A stretch of 64,000 bases of DNA from Streptomyces gardneri. GTDB lineage: Bacteria > Actinomycetota > Actinomycetes > Streptomycetales > Streptomycetaceae. The notes under the pieces were generated by a model. It was not told where the DNA came from and did no database searches. It was given only the letters and a program-made list of their open reading frames with translations. The DNA is taken from positions 62,001 to 126,000 of the forward strand of contig NZ_BJMN01000014.1 of assembly GCF_006539185.1 (NCBI RefSeq), read 5' to 3'. Made by a program: the position numbers and the translations under genes. Shown here one piece after another: positions 61,997-64,000 of the stretch. The first letter of the stretch is position 1; the number at the start of each line of letters is the position of its first letter.

Positions 61997-63786
61997 CGGT
62001 GTTCGTTCCCCTCGTCCTCGCCGGACATCAGCCAGGCGTACTCCTCGCTGCTCCGCAGCAGTTCCTGATGGGTGCCCACGGCCGTGATGCGGCCTTGTGA
62101 GAGCAGCGCCACCCGGTCGGCCAGCATCACCGTCGACGGGCGGTGGGCCACGACCAGTGCCGTCGTCTCGCGGAGGACCTCCCGCAGGGCCGCCTCCACC
62201 CGTGCCTCCGTGTGCACGTCGAGCGCCGAGAGGGGGTCGTCGAGGACCAGGAAGCGGGGTCTGCCGACCACCGCGCGCGCCAGCGCCAGACGTTGGCGCT
62301 GACCGCCCGAGAGGCTCAGGCCCTGTTCGCCCACCTGCGTCGCCGTGCCCTCCGGCAGCCGGTCCACGAAGCCGTCCGCCTGGGCGACGCCGAGGGCGCG
62401 CCGCAGCTCCGGCTCGCCGGCCCCGGCCCCGGCGCCCATCAGGACGTTCTCCCCGACGCTCGCCGAGAACAGCGTCGGCTCCTCGAAGGCCACCGACACC
62501 AGGGTCCTCAGCCGCTCCCGCTCCATCAGGGCGATGTCCTCGCCGTCCAGCAGGATCCGCCCGCCGGTCGCCTCGTGCAGGCGCGGGACGAGCGCGGTGA
62601 GCGTCGTCTTGCCGGAACCGGTGGAGCCGACCAGGGCCAGGGTCTCGCCGGGGCGGATGTGGAGGTCGATGCCGTCCAGGACGGGCGGTGACCCTTCCGG
62701 GGCGTCCGGGTAGTGGAAGGACACCCCTTCGAACCGCACCCCGTCCGAGCTGTCCGCCGGGGTCGAGGACGCCGACGTCTCCGGCTCCTCGTGCGCGTCC
62801 ATCACCTCGAAGTACCGTTCCGTCGCGGTCGCCGCCTCCTGGCTCATCGCGAGCAGGAAGCCGATCGACTCGACCGGCCAGCGCAGCGCGAGCGCCGTCG
62901 ACAGGAACGCGACGAGCGTGCCCGCCGACAGGTCGCCGTCCGCGACCTGCACGGTGCCGAGGACCAGCGCCGCCCCGATGGCCAGCTCGGGTACGACCGT
63001 GATGACCGCCCAGATCATGGCGAGCAGCCGGGCCTTGACCAGCTCCGTGCCGCGGAGCTGTCCGGCGAGTTCACGGAAGGCCTTCGCCTGGCTGCGGTGC
63101 CGGCCGAAGCCCTTGACGATCCGGATGCCGAGGACGCTCTCCTCGACGACCGTCGTCAGATCGCCGACCTGGTCCTGGGCGCGCCGCGCCACGACCCCGT
63201 AGCGGCCCTCGAAGAGCGAGCAGACGATCACCAGCGGTACGACGGGCGTGAGCAGCACCAGGCCGAGCGACCAGTCCTGGGCGAGCAGCAGCACATAACC
63301 GGCGAGGATCGTCACGCCGTTGACCAGCAGGAAGGTCAGCGGGAAGGCGAGGAACATCCGGACCAGCATGAGGTCGGTCGTGCCGCGCGAGAGCAGCTGC
63401 CCCGAGGCCCACCGGTCGTGGAAGGCGATCGGCAGCCGCTGGAGCCTGCGGTACAGATCGGACCGCATCCGTGCCTCGACCCCGGCGAGCGGCCGTGACA
63501 CCAGCCAGCGCCGGTACCCGAAGAGGACGGCCTCGGCGATGCCGAGCAGGAGGAGGTAGAGCGCCCCCAGCCACACACCGCCAGGGTCGCGGTCGGTGAT
63601 GGGCCCGTCGACCATCCACTTCAGGACGAGCGGGATGACGAGCGACAGACAGGAAGCGACGATCGCGACGATCGCCGCGGTGAACAGCCGCGCCCGCACG
63701 GGCCGGACGTACGGCCACAGCCGGAGCAGCACGCGGATCGCCGAACGGTCGGGGGAGGTCTCTGGGGGCAAGGGTTTCTCGGGCAT
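61993..63786 (-). CDS. ABC exporter half-transporter with degenerate ATPase site (first subunit)
   Basis: A 597-residue ABC exporter subunit: six membrane helices (about 33-320), then the ATPase domain with Walker A GSTGSGKTT and signature LSGGQRQRL. The catalytic Glu after Walker B is Asp (FLVLDDPLSALD) and the Q-loop Gln is Glu (VAFEEPTLF). This asymmetry is typical of heterodimers such as BmrCD or TM287/288 in which one site does not turn over. It is first in a coupled two-gene operon. The divergent gene to the right is another ABC ATPase across a palindrome-bearing gap. Confidence 0.93.
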   Translation of the reverse strand: MPEKPLPPETSPDRSAIRVLLRLWPYVRPVRARLFTAAIVAIVASCLSLVIPLVLKWMVDGPITDRDPGGVWLGALYLLLLGIAEAVLFGYRRWLVSRPLAGVEARMRSDLYRRLQRLPIAFHDRWASGQLLSRGTTDLMLVRMFLAFPLTFLLVNGVTILAGYVLLLAQDWSLGLVLLTPVVPLVIVCSLFEGRYGVVARRAQDQVGDLTTVVEESVLGIRIVKGFGRHRSQAKAFRELAGQLRGTELVKARLLAMIWAVITVVPELAIGAALVLGTVQVADGDLSAGTLVAFLSTALALRWPVESIGFLLAMSQEAATATERYFEVMDAHEEPETSASSTPADSSDGVRFEGVSFHYPDAPEGSPPVLDGIDLHIRPGETLALVGSTGSGKTTLTALVPRLHEATGGRILLDGEDIALMERERLRTLVSVAFEEPTLFSASVGENVLMGAGAGAGEPELRRALGVAQADGFVDRLPEGTATQVGEQGLSLSGGQRQRLALARAVVGRPRFLVLDDPLSALDVHTEARVEAALREVLRETTALVVAHRPSTVMLADRVALLSQGRITAVGTHQELLRSSEEYAWLMSGEDEGNEHR

Positions 63787-63852
63787 CAGGTCCGACCATA
63801 CGGTTCACCACTGACACGTCTCATCCGGTTTTCCCGCGCCCCCGGAGGTCGT

Positions 63853-63882
63853 AGCGGCATCAGCCGATCGGTTGATGCCGCT
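63853..63882. promoter_or_regulatory. 30-bp near-perfect palindrome between divergent ABC genes
   Basis: AGCGGCATCA at 63853-63862 and TGATGCCGCT at 63873-63882 are exact inverse arms, and the centre GCCGATCGGT is itself palindromic but for one pair. It lies 54 bases before the next ATG and 66 bases from the divergent ABC start, a position suited to a repressor acting on both promoters. Confidence 0.6.
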
Positions 63883-63935
63883 TTCGAGCGCGATGGCCGA
63901 TACCGGCGGCCCGGCCGGATCGGCAGGCTCGGGGC

Positions 63936-64000
63936 ATGACAGCGATCGAGGTGCAGGGACTGCACAAGGCGTACGGCGACCGGAAGGTCGTCGACGGGGT
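63936..64000 (+). CDS. ABC transporter ATP-binding protein, N-terminal fragment (3' end outside window)
   Basis: Only 21 codons are visible. The sequence MTAIEVQGLHKAYGDRKVVDGV is split here as MTAIEVQGL, HKAYGDRK and VVDGV; it is the standard first strand and A-loop Tyr region of ABC-2-type drug ATPases (KAYG). ATG 63936 is divergent from the ABC exporter operon. The transported substrate cannot be told. Confidence 0.75.
   Translation, partial: MTAIEVQGLHKAYGDRKVVDG

Overview
The window is high-GC, actinobacterial chromosomal DNA, almost certainly Streptomyces. The evidence is strong third-position GC bias in every real gene, frequent GTG starts, and a cslA-glxA-cslZ hyphal-tip glucan cluster. 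A full GlgE glycogen set, an isobutyryl-CoA mutase, a HelR-type RNA polymerase motor and many TetR/XRE/two-component regulators point the same way. There are about 50 protein genes. I found no rRNA, tRNA, CRISPR array, complete insertion sequence or prophage. Both ends cut through genes: a TetR tail on the left and an ABC ATPase start on the right.

Layout. (1) 1-5.4 kb: TetR tail, then cslA-glxA facing a GH6 lipoprotein (cslZ), the apparatus for a cellulose-like glucan at hyphal tips. (2) 5.4-8.8 kb: ArsR-like regulator divergent from an MFS exporter, then MarR and a small DUF3817 membrane protein. (3) 8.8-12.7 kb: icmA behind a perfect 24-bp palindrome, a TetR gene and a thioredoxin-TPR protein. 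(4) 12.7-16.5 kb: an uncharacterised operon of a secreted DUF6230 protein, a DUF6114 membrane protein and a long Thr/Pro/Ala-rich secreted protein, preceded by TTAC...GTAA dyads and ended by a terminator with a 10-bp tandem repeat in its loop. (5) 16.6-22.8 kb: central carbon block pyk, ackA, pta and divergent pfkA. (6) 23.1-33.1 kb: regulators and transport: a membrane-anchored XRE protein, a tyrosine phosphatase, a tandem-XRE protein, a dicarboxylate two-component system with dctA, an epimerase/aldo-keto pair facing an Lrp regulator, and a MerR-thioredoxin pair. (7) 33.2-35.5 kb: helR.

(8) 35.4-52.8 kb: the GlgE pathway genes glgE, treS, mak and glgB on the minus strand and glgP on the plus strand. 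TreS converts trehalose to maltose, Mak phosphorylates it to maltose-1-phosphate, GlgE polymerises this into alpha-glucan, GlgB branches it and GlgP degrades it. Between glgE and glgP sits a ~6.7-kb accessory cluster: an NmrA-type protein, an AraC regulator, an HpaB-type flavin monooxygenase with an in-frame TTA codon, a 69-codon remnant of an MFS exporter, a PrnB-family (pyrrolnitrin ring-rearranging) enzyme and a PhzS-like FAD monooxygenase. It looks like a small undescribed tryptophan- or indole-derived pathway without halogenases, and is the most interesting part of the window.

(9) 52.8-64 kb: a NarL-type two-component pair whose kinase carries a C-terminal membrane segment and outer domain, a secreted thermolysin-type protease with a P-domain, a GntR-TetR fusion regulator facing a drug exporter, and a heterodimeric ABC exporter divergent from the truncated ABC ATPase across a near-perfect 30-bp palindrome.

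Starts were chosen by ribosome-binding site, gene overlaps and family alignment from memory. Species-level synteny and database matches could not be checked.
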